From Rhizobiales bacterium UBA3584 (GTDB taxonomy: Bacteria; Pseudomonadota; Alphaproteobacteria; Rhizobiales; Devosiaceae), in the NCBI GenBank assembly GCA_002375765.1, contig DFMV01000008.1, forward strand, positions 28,523 to 73,226: a stretch of 44,704 bases of DNA, read 5' to 3'. Below the pieces are notes generated by a model, which was not told the origin of the DNA, ran no database searches, and saw nothing but the letters and a program-made list of their open reading frames with translations. Both the position numbers and the translations under genes were made by a program. Shown here piece after piece: positions 1-7,566 of this stretch. Position 1 is the first letter of the stretch; every line of letters starts with the position of its first letter.

Positions 1-773
1 GCGATGATGACGGTCATCATGTCCTTTTGCGTCGTGAACAGCAGGGGCCAGAGATACTGGTTCCAGCCATAGACAAAGAGGATGATGGCCAGCGCGGCGA
101 TGTTGGGGAGCGAAAGAGGCAGCAGGATATCGCGCAGGAATTTCATGGGCGTGGTGCCGTCGAGCTTGGCGGCCTCGCACAGATCTTCGGGCACGGTCAT
201 GAAAAATTGCCGGAACAGGAACACCGCCGTTGCCGACGCGATGAGCGGCAGCGTCAGGCCCGGATAGGTGTTGACCAGGTTCCAGTTAAAGCGTGCATCG
301 ACGGTGTATCCGGTGAGCATTTCGATCAGAAACGAGATGCCGGTTGTGTCCATCAACCAGCGGATCGGCCCGGCCACGTCGGCCACCGATTCATAGGTTG
401 GCAGGATGCGCACCTCGACCGGCAGCATGAGCGACATGAAGATCAGCCAGAAGGCGGTCAGCCGGAAGGGAAACCGAAAATAGGTGATGGCAAAGCCAGC
501 AAGGATCGACAGGACGATCTTGCCCACCACGATGCCGGTGGTAACGATGAGCGTGTTGATAAAGGACTGCCCGAAATCGGCGGTTTCCCATGCGATCGCC
601 AGGTTCTCGAAAAACATCTCGCCGGGCACCATCGGCATGGGGACCTGCTGGATGGCCTGCCCGGTGTGCGAGCCGGCCACGAAGGCGAAATAGAGCGGCG
701 CGCAAACGATGATCGCCCCGACGATCAGGATGACGTGGCAGACGATAGTGAGGACGGGACTACGCTCGATCAT
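1..773 (-). CDS. ugpE: Ugp-type ABC transporter permease, 3' end beyond window
   Basis: Inner-membrane permease of a binding-protein-dependent carbohydrate or glycerol-3-phosphate importer, the second permease of the operon. The frame runs off the left edge without a stop. The visible 257 residues compare with about 280 in E. coli UgpE, so roughly 25 residues are missing. It begins MIERSPVLTI and shows several hydrophobic segments. It contains the cytoplasmic EAA loop (EAAKLDG followed by LPLSLPN), which contacts the ATPase, and ends in the typical FVYGWNQYLWPLL stretch. The ATG follows the TAG of the upstream permease by 2 bases, so translation is probably coupled. The ATPase gene (ugpC) is not in the window and may lie further left. 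Family is certain; the exact substrate is inferred from the strong UgpB likeness of the binding protein. Confidence 0.93.
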   Translation of the reverse strand, partial: MIERSPVLTIVCHVILIVGAIIVCAPLYFAFVAGSHTGQAIQQVPMPMVPGEMFFENLAIAWETADFGQSFINTLIVTTGIVVGKIVLSILAGFAITYFRFPFRLTAFWLIFMSLMLPVEVRILPTYESVADVAGPIRWLMDTTGISFLIEMLTGYTVDARFNWNLVNTYPGLTLPLIASATAVFLFRQFFMTVPEDLCEAAKLDGTTPMKFLRDILLPLSLPNIAALAIILFVYGWNQYLWPLLFTTQKDMMTVII

Positions 774-775
774 GG

Positions 776-1765
776 CTAAACCTGATAGTTGACCTTGCGG
801 TCCATGGCGCGGAACTGGAGCACGGTGAAGGTGACCGCGAGGATCATCAGGATAACCGACTGGGCGGCGGACGAGCCCAGATTGAGCATGACGAAGCCGT
901 CCTGATAGACCTTGTAGACCAGCGTTGTGGTCGAGCCGGCAGGCCCGCCGCTGGTCACCGCATCAATGATCGGAAAGGTGTCGAAGAGCCCATAGACCAT
1001 GTTGATGATGAACAGGTACATGATCGTGGGCGTGATGAGGGGCAGCGAGATCGTGAAGAACCGCTTGAGCTGGCCGGCGCCGTCGATGGCGGCTGCCTCA
1101 CGCAGGGATTGCGGCACGGCCAGCATGGCGGCCACGAGGAATATGTAATCGTAGCAGATGTGCTTCCAGACCGCCGAAATGGTAATCAGGATAAGCGCGT
1201 CGCCCGAGCGCAGGTTCGGATCCCAGGGCAGGCCCATGGCGTGGATACCCATGGCGACCGGGCCGACAGTGGGGTTGAACAGATAAGCCCAGATGGCGCC
1301 CGAGATCACCGGCGCAATGGCGTAGGGCAGCAACAGGATGCTGCGATAGGCGAAGCGGCCGCGAATGATGTGGTCGGTGGCGAAAGCCAGTGCCCCGGCC
1401 AATGCCAGCGTCGCGATGTTCTGGACGATGGTGAACCAGAAGGTCAGCCATGCGCTGTTGCGGTAGGACTCGCTTGCGAACAGCTCGGTAAAGTTGCGCC
1501 AGCCGACAAACAGCGATTTCCCGCCGAACGGGTCGACCTGGACGAAAGCGAGCGAGAGCGCTTTCCAGGAGGGAATGAAAAAGAAGAACAAGAGGATGAT
1601 CAGTTGCGGCGAGAGCAGCGCCGCAGCGATCCAGTGGTTCTTGAAATGCGCGCGCTTGAGGCCGTCTTCGCTGGACCGCGTGAGCCTTTCAAACAGGCGA
1701 CGGCCATCGAAGAGAGGGGTGCCTTTCGGCACCCCTGCGGGGACGAGAACGTCAGCTGCCGGCAT
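776..1765 (-). CDS. ugpA: Ugp-type ABC transporter permease
   Basis: First permease of the ugp operon. The body from ALLSPQLIILLFFFFIPSW onward is a classic MalF/UgpA-type protein with about six membrane segments and the EAA loop SLREAAAIDGAGQ. The start is uncertain. ATG at 1765 overlaps the binding-protein gene by 14 bases and gives 329 residues. A GTG at 1732 gives 318 and lies inside a perfect hairpin. E. coli UgpA has 295 residues, so an even later start is possible, but the next in-frame codons offer no good one. No clear ribosome binding site precedes either start. The next gene, ugpE, starts 2 bases after its stop. Confidence 0.9.
   Translation of the reverse strand: MPAADVLVPAGVPKGTPLFDGRRLFERLTRSSEDGLKRAHFKNHWIAAALLSPQLIILLFFFFIPSWKALSLAFVQVDPFGGKSLFVGWRNFTELFASESYRNSAWLTFWFTIVQNIATLALAGALAFATDHIIRGRFAYRSILLLPYAIAPVISGAIWAYLFNPTVGPVAMGIHAMGLPWDPNLRSGDALILITISAVWKHICYDYIFLVAAMLAVPQSLREAAAIDGAGQLKRFFTISLPLITPTIMYLFIINMVYGLFDTFPIIDAVTSGGPAGSTTTLVYKVYQDGFVMLNLGSSAAQSVILMILAVTFTVLQFRAMDRKVNYQV
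1716..1735 (-). other. Perfect hairpin with GAAA tetraloop at the ugpB-ugpA junction
   Basis: On the transcribed minus strand GGGGTGCC and GGCACCCC form an 8-bp perfect stem closed by a GAAA (GNRA) loop. It lies 16 bases past the ugpB stop at the start of ugpA and has no T tract. Hairpins in this position commonly protect the binding-protein part of an ABC operon mRNA from 3' decay or limit readthrough. That role is inferred here. If it forms, it would also mask the GTG at 1732 as a start of ugpA. Confidence 0.6.
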
Positions 1766-3074
1766 GGAGCTGCTCGAACTGGCGCAGGATTTCGTTGCCA
1801 CGGGCAACCGAGCTGTCCAAGGCCTCCTGCGCGGATTTCTGATCGGTCCAGACCGCTTCGAGTTCCTCGAGCAGCACGGCCCACCACTGGTTGGAATTGC
1901 CAAATCGCATGCCGCGCGAGTTTTCGGTCGGCTCGTGACGGGTGAGCTGAAGCAGCGCAATTTCGCGGGTCGGATGCTCCTCGAAGAAGCCCTGCTCGGC
2001 CATCAGCTCGTAGGCTGCGTTGGTGACCGGGATATAGCCGGTCTGTTCGCTCCACCAGGCCTGGGTTTCGGGCTGGGCAACGAAGTCGATGAAGGCGGCA
2101 GCCGCGGCGTATTCCTCGTCGGCCTTGCCCTGGAGAACCCAGAGGGCCGCGCCGCCAATGTTGGAATTGTGGGGTTCGACGCCAGCCTCGTGGGGCTGAA
2201 GGGTGGCGCTCCAGTTGAACTGGGCCTCGGCCTCGACGCCGGCATGGGAGGCCGTTGAGGCCGACCAGGTCGAACACGTGCCCGAATTGAACAGCTGGGC
2301 GGGCGACATGCCATTGCCCGAGAGCTGGATGATGCCGTCATCGATCCAGCGCTTGAGACGCTCGACCTGCTGGACCACCGGGGTTGTGTTGTAGACATAT
2401 TCGGTGCCAAGCCCGTCAAAGCCATTGGCTTGCGTCCCGAAGGGATAGTCGTTGATGGTCGAGTAGCCTTCGAGCAGGCTCCAGGGGAAGTCTGAGTTCA
2501 GCACCATTCCGCATTCGGAGATGCCCTGGTCCTTTATCGCGTAGAGCTGCTGTTCGAATTCGTCCCAGGTTTCGGCCGGCTTGTCGAACCCGGCTGCCTC
2601 GAAATGATCGGCATTGAACCACATGATGCCGGTCGAGGAGTTGAACGGCAGGGCGGCTGGCGCGCCATCGACCACGTAGAAATCGGCGACAGGGGCAATA
2701 AAATCGCTCCAGTCGGTGTCATAGCCCTGCTCGGCCATCAGCTGGTTCACCGGAACCGCGGCATCCGAAAAGAGCATCGTGAGGAAGCTGCGTTCCGTGG
2801 CCTGGATGATGGTGGGATGCTGGCCGACGCGATAGGCTGCAATCATGGCGGCGAAGGTTTCTTCGTAATTGCCCTTGCGAACACCGACGACTTCATAATC
2901 GTCCTGACTGGTGTTGAAGTCGGCAATCATTTCCTGAATGGCCTCTTCGATGCGGCCGCCATTGGCGTACCACCATTCGATGGTCGTCTTGTCCTGGGCC
3001 AGAGCGGGCAGCGCCATAACGGCAAGCGATCCCGCGAGGGCCGTCAGAGCGGCGCCCCTGAAAATCGTGTTCAT
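1752..3074 (-). CDS. ugpB: Ugp-type periplasmic substrate-binding protein
   Basis: Periplasmic receptor of the importer, 440 residues against 438 in E. coli UgpB. ATG at 3074 is chosen because it follows an AGGACGAGG ribosome binding site and opens a Sec signal peptide (MNTIFRGAALTALAGSLAVM, cleavage after ALA). UgpB hallmarks are visible: KGNYEETFAAMIAAYRVGQ, ALPFNSSTGIMWFN, NGFDGL, IGGAALWVLQGK, TGYIPVTNAAYEL and ALDSSVARGNEILRQFE. In UgpB these surround the glycerol-3-phosphate or glycerophosphocholine pocket. It is first in the operon, divergent from a SorC regulator. An sn-glycerol-3-phosphate ester is the family substrate, but a SorC neighbour is more usual for sugar or polyol systems, so the ligand should be treated as open. 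Confidence 0.9.
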   Translation of the reverse strand: MNTIFRGAALTALAGSLAVMALPALAQDKTTIEWWYANGGRIEEAIQEMIADFNTSQDDYEVVGVRKGNYEETFAAMIAAYRVGQHPTIIQATERSFLTMLFSDAAVPVNQLMAEQGYDTDWSDFIAPVADFYVVDGAPAALPFNSSTGIMWFNADHFEAAGFDKPAETWDEFEQQLYAIKDQGISECGMVLNSDFPWSLLEGYSTINDYPFGTQANGFDGLGTEYVYNTTPVVQQVERLKRWIDDGIIQLSGNGMSPAQLFNSGTCSTWSASTASHAGVEAEAQFNWSATLQPHEAGVEPHNSNIGGAALWVLQGKADEEYAAAAAFIDFVAQPETQAWWSEQTGYIPVTNAAYELMAEQGFFEEHPTREIALLQLTRHEPTENSRGMRFGNSNQWWAVLLEELEAVWTDQKSAQEALDSSVARGNEILRQFEQLHAGS

Positions 3075-3179
3075 CGTCCTCGTCCTTGTTTCGATCCGTT
3101 TCTGAATGAAACGGGTTGAATTTCTCGCCGTTCGCGGCAATTGAACTCATGCCGCCTTGCGGTCGCTCGATACCGTTAC

Positions 3180-3213
3180 GTTACATATGTTACGGTCGCG
3201 TGACATATGTAAC
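3180..3213. promoter_or_regulatory. Inverted-repeat operator between ugpB and the SorC regulator
   Basis: GTTACATATGT (3180-3190) and ACATATGTAAC (3203-3213) form a perfect 11-bp inverted repeat with a 12-bp spacer. Each arm contains the small palindrome ACATATGT, so the site reads as two tandem dyads. It ends 8 bases before the SorC-family start codon and lies about 105 bases upstream of ugpB. This is where an autoregulated repressor or activator of both genes would bind. Binding by the adjacent regulator is inferred. Confidence 0.65.
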
Positions 3214-3221
3214 AATGAGGG

Positions 3222-4181
3222 ATGACGATGCAGGACGAGAGCGAGGACCTCATGGTTCAGGCCGCGTGGTACTATCATGTCGAGGGCATGACCCAGGCCG
3301 GCATCGGCGAGCGGCTGAACCTGACGCGCAGACGGGTCAACGAAATGCTGGCGCAAGCCCATGAAACTGGGCTGGTTTCGGTGCATTTCAACTCCCCACT
3401 CAGCCTGTGTGCCGAACTCGAATCGCGGCTGTGCAACAGGTTCGGGCTCGAGGCAGCGGTGGTTGTGCCCACCCCCTCGGATCCGGCGCTCGCGCACAAG
3501 GTGCTGGGCAAGGCGACGGCCGACTATCTCACGCGGCTGATCAGTGCACGCAAACCGCACGCCATCGGCCTGGGCTGGGGCACGACTCTGCGCGAGACCA
3601 TAATGTCGGCCCGGCCGCAGAATTTCGAACGCCTGGAAGTCTATTCGATAATGGGCGGGCTGACCCACGGCACCGAGATCAACACCTTTGAGATCGTGCG
3701 CAGTTTTGCCGAGCGTTTCGGGGCCAGCGGCAATTATCTGGTCGCCCCGATCTATATGGACAGCGCCGAAGCCCGCGAGGCAATCGTTGCCCAGAGCAGC
3801 TTTCGCAAGGCGCTCGAGGCGATCTGCAATGCCGATGTTGGACTGGTCAGCGTCGGCGACGTGTCGGACAAGTCGCTTCAGGTCCGCTACGGACTGCCCG
3901 AAGGGGTAACACCCCACGATCTGGTGAGCGCCGGAGCCGTGGGCGATGTCATTGGCCGCTATGTCGACGGCGAAGGGCGGCAGATCGACCACCCGCTCAA
4001 CCATCAGGTCATGTCACCCGAGCTCGACGATTTCAGGAAGATCCCTACCCGCATCGTCGCCTCGGGCGGACAGCACAAGCACGCCATCATGCGTGCGGTC
4101 GTTGCCGCCGGGCACGTCAATGTCGTGATCACCGATGCAGACTGCGCGAACCATCTTCTTGCCGATGGGGCGGAGCCCTGA
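3222..4181 (+). CDS. SorC/DeoR-type sugar-binding transcriptional regulator
   Basis: Cytoplasmic DNA-binding protein of 319 residues, normal for SorC-family regulators. The N-terminal helix-turn-helix spans about residues 15-60 (AAWYYHVEGMTQAGIGERLN, then TRRRVNEML). A large C-terminal sugar-phosphate-type effector domain follows, with the family motif GLGWGTTLRE and a C-terminal VVITDADCANHLL. Such proteins sense a phosphorylated sugar or polyol. ATG 3222 follows TGAGGG; an in-frame ATG at 3228 is possible. It is divergent from ugpBAE, with an inverted repeat in the 147-bp gap, so it most likely controls that transporter and itself. Confidence 0.9.
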   Translation: MTMQDESEDLMVQAAWYYHVEGMTQAGIGERLNLTRRRVNEMLAQAHETGLVSVHFNSPLSLCAELESRLCNRFGLEAAVVVPTPSDPALAHKVLGKATADYLTRLISARKPHAIGLGWGTTLRETIMSARPQNFERLEVYSIMGGLTHGTEINTFEIVRSFAERFGASGNYLVAPIYMDSAEAREAIVAQSSFRKALEAICNADVGLVSVGDVSDKSLQVRYGLPEGVTPHDLVSAGAVGDVIGRYVDGEGRQIDHPLNHQVMSPELDDFRKIPTRIVASGGQHKHAIMRAVVAAGHVNVVITDADCANHLLADGAEP

Positions 4182-4198
4182 CCGCTTCCGGAGCGGTC
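4180..4198. terminator. Hairpin between convergent SorC-regulator and SulP genes
   Basis: GACCGCT and AGCGGTC form a perfect 7-bp stem with the loop TCCGG, starting within the stop codon of the regulator. The two flanking genes converge here, so it may serve both directions. There is no T tract on either side, so intrinsic termination would be weak. Confidence 0.45.
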
Positions 4199-4220
4199 CA
4201 CTCGCCAGCCGGGATTTCCA

Positions 4221-5921
4221 TTATTCCAGTTCGGCGATGGCCTGATGCTGGCTGAGAAACACTTTGCCGCTCAGGCGCTCGAGAAAGTCGGTGTGCCTGA
4301 GCCTGTCCATGACCGGCCCCTTGACCTCGGACAGGTGAAGGTCGATCCCCTGGTCAGCCAGCCGCATGTTGATGGCTTCGAGGCTTTCGAGCGCTGACAT
4401 GTCGATGGCGTTTATCGCAGGGCACATGAGAACCACGTGCCTGATCCCGGGCTGCTCCGCAACCAGACCGGCAATGCGGTCTTCGAGGAACCGGGCATTG
4501 GCGAAATAGAGACTTTCGTCCACGCGCAGAGACAGGATATGGGGGGCCACTTCCACCTCATGGCGCAACACGTTGCGGAAATGCTCGGTGCCGGGAACGC
4601 GGCCAACCACGGCCGTATGCGGCCTGGAGGTGCGATAAAGAAAGATCGCGATAGAGGCGATGATGCCCGATGAGATGCCCGGCTCGACGCCTGCGACCAG
4701 TGTCACCCCGAGGGTGATCGCAACGGCCGCAAAATCGGCGCGGGCGTAGTTGAGCGCCTTTTTCAGGATCGAGAGATCAACCAGGGAAAGCACCGCGACA
4801 ATGATCGTTGCGGCCAGAACGGCCTTGGGCAACAACGCCAGGAAAGGCGTGAGCACGATAGTGGCGATGGCTATTCCGACGGCGGTGAAGGCCCCGGCGG
4901 CGGGTGTTGCGGCGCCGGCATCGTGGTTGACCACCGATCGGGCAAAGCCCCCGGTCACCGGATAGCCCGAGCCGATAGCAGCGGCGATATTGGCGGCGCC
5001 GAGCCCAATCAATTCCTGGTCGGGATCGATCCGTTCGCGCTTTTTTGCGGCCAGCGTCTGGGCGACCGAAATCGACTCCACGAATCCCACAACGGTGATG
5101 ATGAAAGCGGGGCCGGCAAGGGCGAGAACCAGATCGAGGCTGAGATTGGGCAAGGAGAGCATGGGCAGGCCCTGCGGCACATCGCCGACCAGCGCCACGC
5201 CCTTGTCCCCCAACCCGAAGATGGCTGAGGCGGCGATTGCGACAAGGACCACGGCGACGGGCCCTGCCCGAACGGCAAAAATCGCTGCGGCCGGCGACAC
5301 GCCGATTGCCAGGAGTTGGCTTTTCAACCCGGTTCTGATCCAGACCAGCGCCACGAGCGAGGCCGCGCCGACCGCGAGGGTGTAGAGATTGATCTGATCG
5401 ATATGGACCCAAAGGGAAGTAACGAGCTCGGGCATGGCGTGGCCGTGGCTGGAAATGCCCAGCAGAGCGCCCAATTGGCTCGTGGCGATGATGATTCCCG
5501 AGGCTGAAATAAAGCCCGCGATCACGGGATGGGACAGAAAGTTGGCGAGAAAGCCGAGCTTGAACAGGCCCAGAACAACCAGCATGCCCCCCGAGAGCAA
5601 TGCCAGCACGATGGCCGCGCTGGCATAATCGGCGGTGCCTTCGGCCGCAAGCCGCCCGACCGCGGCCGCTGTCATGAGGGAAACAACAGCCACGGGCCCC
5701 ACCGCAAGCGAGGTGGACGACCCAAAGATCGCGTAGGCAATCAGCGGCAGGATGGACGCATAGAGTCCAACCTCCGGTGGCAGCCCGGCAAGGAGGGCAT
5801 ACGCCAGCGATTGCGGGATCAGCATGATCGTGACGATTATCGCCGCGACGGCGTCACGGCCAAACCGATCCCGGTTATAGTGCCGGCCCCAGTCGAGGAT
5901 GGGAATATATCGGGCAAGCAC
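4221..5921 (-). CDS. SulP-family anion transporter with STAS domain
   Basis: Inner-membrane sulfate or related anion transporter of 566 residues. It has the SulP N-terminal signature (MLIPQSLAYALLAGLPPEVGLYAS), 10-14 hydrophobic segments, the conserved GLGAANIAAAIGSGYPVTGG stretch, and a cytoplasmic STAS domain from about residue 440 to the end. The start is GTG at 5921, preceded by AGGAG at about 9 bases. It is last in the sulfide operon, 11 bases after the DUF442-type gene. There it could export sulfite, sulfate or thiosulfate made from sulfide, or import sulfate; direction and substrate are inferred. SulP proteins can also carry bicarbonate. Confidence 0.9.
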   Translation of the reverse strand: MLARYIPILDWGRHYNRDRFGRDAVAAIIVTIMLIPQSLAYALLAGLPPEVGLYASILPLIAYAIFGSSTSLAVGPVAVVSLMTAAAVGRLAAEGTADYASAAIVLALLSGGMLVVLGLFKLGFLANFLSHPVIAGFISASGIIIATSQLGALLGISSHGHAMPELVTSLWVHIDQINLYTLAVGAASLVALVWIRTGLKSQLLAIGVSPAAAIFAVRAGPVAVVLVAIAASAIFGLGDKGVALVGDVPQGLPMLSLPNLSLDLVLALAGPAFIITVVGFVESISVAQTLAAKKRERIDPDQELIGLGAANIAAAIGSGYPVTGGFARSVVNHDAGAATPAAGAFTAVGIAIATIVLTPFLALLPKAVLAATIIVAVLSLVDLSILKKALNYARADFAAVAITLGVTLVAGVEPGISSGIIASIAIFLYRTSRPHTAVVGRVPGTEHFRNVLRHEVEVAPHILSLRVDESLYFANARFLEDRIAGLVAEQPGIRHVVLMCPAINAIDMSALESLEAINMRLADQGIDLHLSEVKGPVMDRLRHTDFLERLSGKVFLSQHQAIAELE

Positions 5922-5932
5922 CGAAGCGGCTC

Positions 5933-6259
5933 CTAGCGCTTGAGGGTGGCGTAAAGGCTACCGGCGCGGGCACCCGACCGGCAATACCCGAGGACGGGTC
6001 CGTCGATTTGGGCCATCGCTTCATGGAAGCGGATGATCTGCCCCTCGCCCAGCATGCCCGAAACCGGAATGTGGACGATGTGCAGCCCGTGCTGTTCGGC
6101 CGCTTTTGCAACCTCGTCGAACGCGGGCTGGCCGCGCTCTTCGTCATCGGGGCGTGCGCAAACGATGCCGGAAAAGCCAAGCCTTGCGATCTCGGCCATA
6201 TCGGTGGGGGTGATCTGGCCGGTGGTTGCGAACCGGTCGTCGATCCTGTTGATGTTCAT
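5933..6259 (-). CDS. DUF442/TIGR01244-type phosphatase-fold sulfur transferase-like protein
   Basis: Small cytoplasmic protein of 108 residues, a complete DUF442 (beta-lactamase-hydrolase-like phosphatase) domain. It has the start-side motif NINRIDDRFATTGQIT and an active-site loop YCRSGAR with Cys93 and Arg98 (CX4R). In Xylella and Agrobacterium Blh this domain is fused to a persulfide-dioxygenase domain; here the two are separate genes of one operon. The family is thought to move sulfane sulfur or act as a rhodanese-like enzyme. The start at 6259 follows AGGTGA and was preferred to an upstream start without similarity. Role in persulfide handling comes from family and context. Confidence 0.85.
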   Translation of the reverse strand: MNINRIDDRFATTGQITPTDMAEIARLGFSGIVCARPDDEERGQPAFDEVAKAAEQHGLHIVHIPVSGMLGEGQIIRFHEAMAQIDGPVLGYCRSGARAGSLYATLKR

Positions 6260-6293
6260 TGGTGTCACCTCAGTTATCAGGTTGAGTGAAAGA

Positions 6294-6737
6294 TCAGGCG
6301 CTCTGGGCGCCAAGGCGCGTGGCGAGAGCATGACGGGCGGAGCGCGCCAGGGCTATTCCCCCGATCATGGCGGCAACGAAAACCGCCGCGTCGAGCTCAC
6401 CCAGTCCAAGAGCCGGAATGGCGCCGCCGGGGCAGAACCCGGTTATGCCCCATCCGATCCCGAAGACCGCCGATCCGGCCAGCAAGGGCAGATCGACGCG
6501 CCGGGAGGTGGGCAGATGGAAGGTGCGGTCAAAAAGCGGGGCCCGACGCTTGAGCACCAGGCGGTAGCCCAAGGCGGTCACGATCAGCGCGCCGCCCATA
6601 ACAAAGGCCAGCGAGGGATCCCAGGTGCCGAAAAAATCGAAGAAATTGAGCACCTTGGCCGGATTGGCCATGCCCGAGATGGCGATGCCGGCGCCGAAAA
6701 TGAGACCGATAAGGGCTGCGAACAGTGGCTTTTGCAT
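6294..6737 (-). CDS. YeeE/YedE-family sulfur transporter, C-terminal-half type
   Basis: Inner-membrane protein of 147 residues with about four hydrophobic segments, corresponding to the second half of full-length YeeE/TsuA proteins. The motif GFCPGGAIPALGLGE carries the conserved cysteine that relays sulfur (thiosulfate in TsuA). The N-terminus has FGAGIAISGMANPAKVLNFFD, typical of this half. Its ATG overlaps the TGA of the preceding half by one base (TGATG), so the two are translated together and probably form one heteromeric channel. In BigR-type operons this pair is thought to move sulfur compounds across the membrane. Confidence 0.88.
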   Translation of the reverse strand: MQKPLFAALIGLIFGAGIAISGMANPAKVLNFFDFFGTWDPSLAFVMGGALIVTALGYRLVLKRRAPLFDRTFHLPTSRRVDLPLLAGSAVFGIGWGITGFCPGGAIPALGLGELDAAVFVAAMIGGIALARSARHALATRLGAQSA

Positions 6738-7165
6738 CAAAGACCTCCGAGGACGTGGCGGACAACAAAGACGGTTGCGGCCGTTGCGGCCATGAAGACG
6801 CCGGTTGCAACCAGAGAGCGCGGCGAGAGGCGGGCGATGCCGCACACACCATGGCCGGAGGTGCAACCCGACCCGAAGTAAACGCCGATGCCGACAATCA
6901 CCCCGCCCCCAATGAGCCAGGGCATGGGAATAGCGCTCTGGAAATCGATCACATTCCCCCAAAGGGCGGTGATCATCGCCGGCGCGGCGATAGCGCCAAG
7001 AAGGAAAGTGGCGCGCCATGCCCAGTCGGGCGAAACCGGTGGCACAACGGCCGAAAGGATACCGGTCATGCCGGCAATTCGGCCGTGGAAGGCCATGAGT
7101 AGCACCGAGGCCAGCCCGATGAGGGCGCCGCCGGCGAGCGAGAGGAATGGGGTAAATTCAGTCAA
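6737..7165 (-). CDS. YeeE/YedE-family sulfur transporter, N-terminal-half type
   Basis: Inner-membrane protein with the first-half YeeE signature FGSGCTSGHGVCGIARLSPRS, whose cysteines match the sulfur-relay residues of TsuA. I take the TTG at 7165 (142 residues, beginning with TEFTPFLSL), because AAAGGGA lies 6 bases upstream. An in-frame TTG at 7183 would give 148 residues but has no binding site. It is followed by the other half in a TGATG overlap and preceded by the ArsR repressor gene. Splitting into two short proteins is common in proteobacterial sulfide operons. Confidence 0.86.
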   Translation of the reverse strand: MTEFTPFLSLAGGALIGLASVLLMAFHGRIAGMTGILSAVVPPVSPDWAWRATFLLGAIAAPAMITALWGNVIDFQSAIPMPWLIGGGVIVGIGVYFGSGCTSGHGVCGIARLSPRSLVATGVFMAATAATVFVVRHVLGGL

Positions 7166-7232
7166 TGGCGATCCCTTTCGCAAACCCGATGATGGGGACG
7201 GACGGGCCGCCCAAGGGTTTGCTGATTTCGTG

Positions 7233-7562
7233 TTACTGGCCGGCGGGCGCGCAGAAGAGTTCGTACATGGTGCCGATCACTGCGCGGACCTTGGGGTCAG
7301 CGATATGGTAGTAGACGGCCTTGCCTTGCTTGCGACCGGCAATCATGCCGGCGGTGCGCAGCTCGGCCAACTGCTGGGACAGACCGGGCTGACGGATATC
7401 GAGCAGGTCCTCGAGTTCGCGCACGCTGCGCTCACCCTCGGCCAATGCGCAGACAACAAGCAGCCGGTCACGATTGGCGAGCTTTTTGAGAAAGCTCGAT
7501 GCTTCATCGACCCTGGACTTGATGGTGCGCGTTTCGGCCGACAGTTCGGCGTTCTGGGTCAT
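7233..7562 (-). CDS. bigR: ArsR-family persulfide-sensing repressor, BigR/SqrR type
   Basis: Winged-helix repressor of 109 residues. The recognition helix region is RQPGLSQQLAELRTAGMI and the wing is GRKQGKAVYYHI. Two cysteines, in LLVVCAL (Cys38) and ELFCAP (Cys104), are 66 residues apart, the same spacing as Cys42/Cys108 of BigR and Cys41/Cys107 of SqrR. In those proteins persulfide links them by a sulfide bridge and releases DNA. ATG 7562 lies 4 bases after the dioxygenase stop; ATG 7583 would overlap it by 17 bases. Neither has a good binding site, so translation is probably coupled. Being inside the operon it would repress its own transcription. Confidence 0.9.
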   Translation of the reverse strand: MTQNAELSAETRTIKSRVDEASSFLKKLANRDRLLVVCALAEGERSVRELEDLLDIRQPGLSQQLAELRTAGMIAGRKQGKAVYYHIADPKVRAVIGTMYELFCAPAGQ

Positions 7563-7566
7563 TGGG

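Noticed and set aside
27..779. A 250-codon plus-strand frame at the left end
   Set aside because: The minus strand encodes an unmistakable UgpE with the EAA loop; the plus frame is charge-rich shadow sequence.
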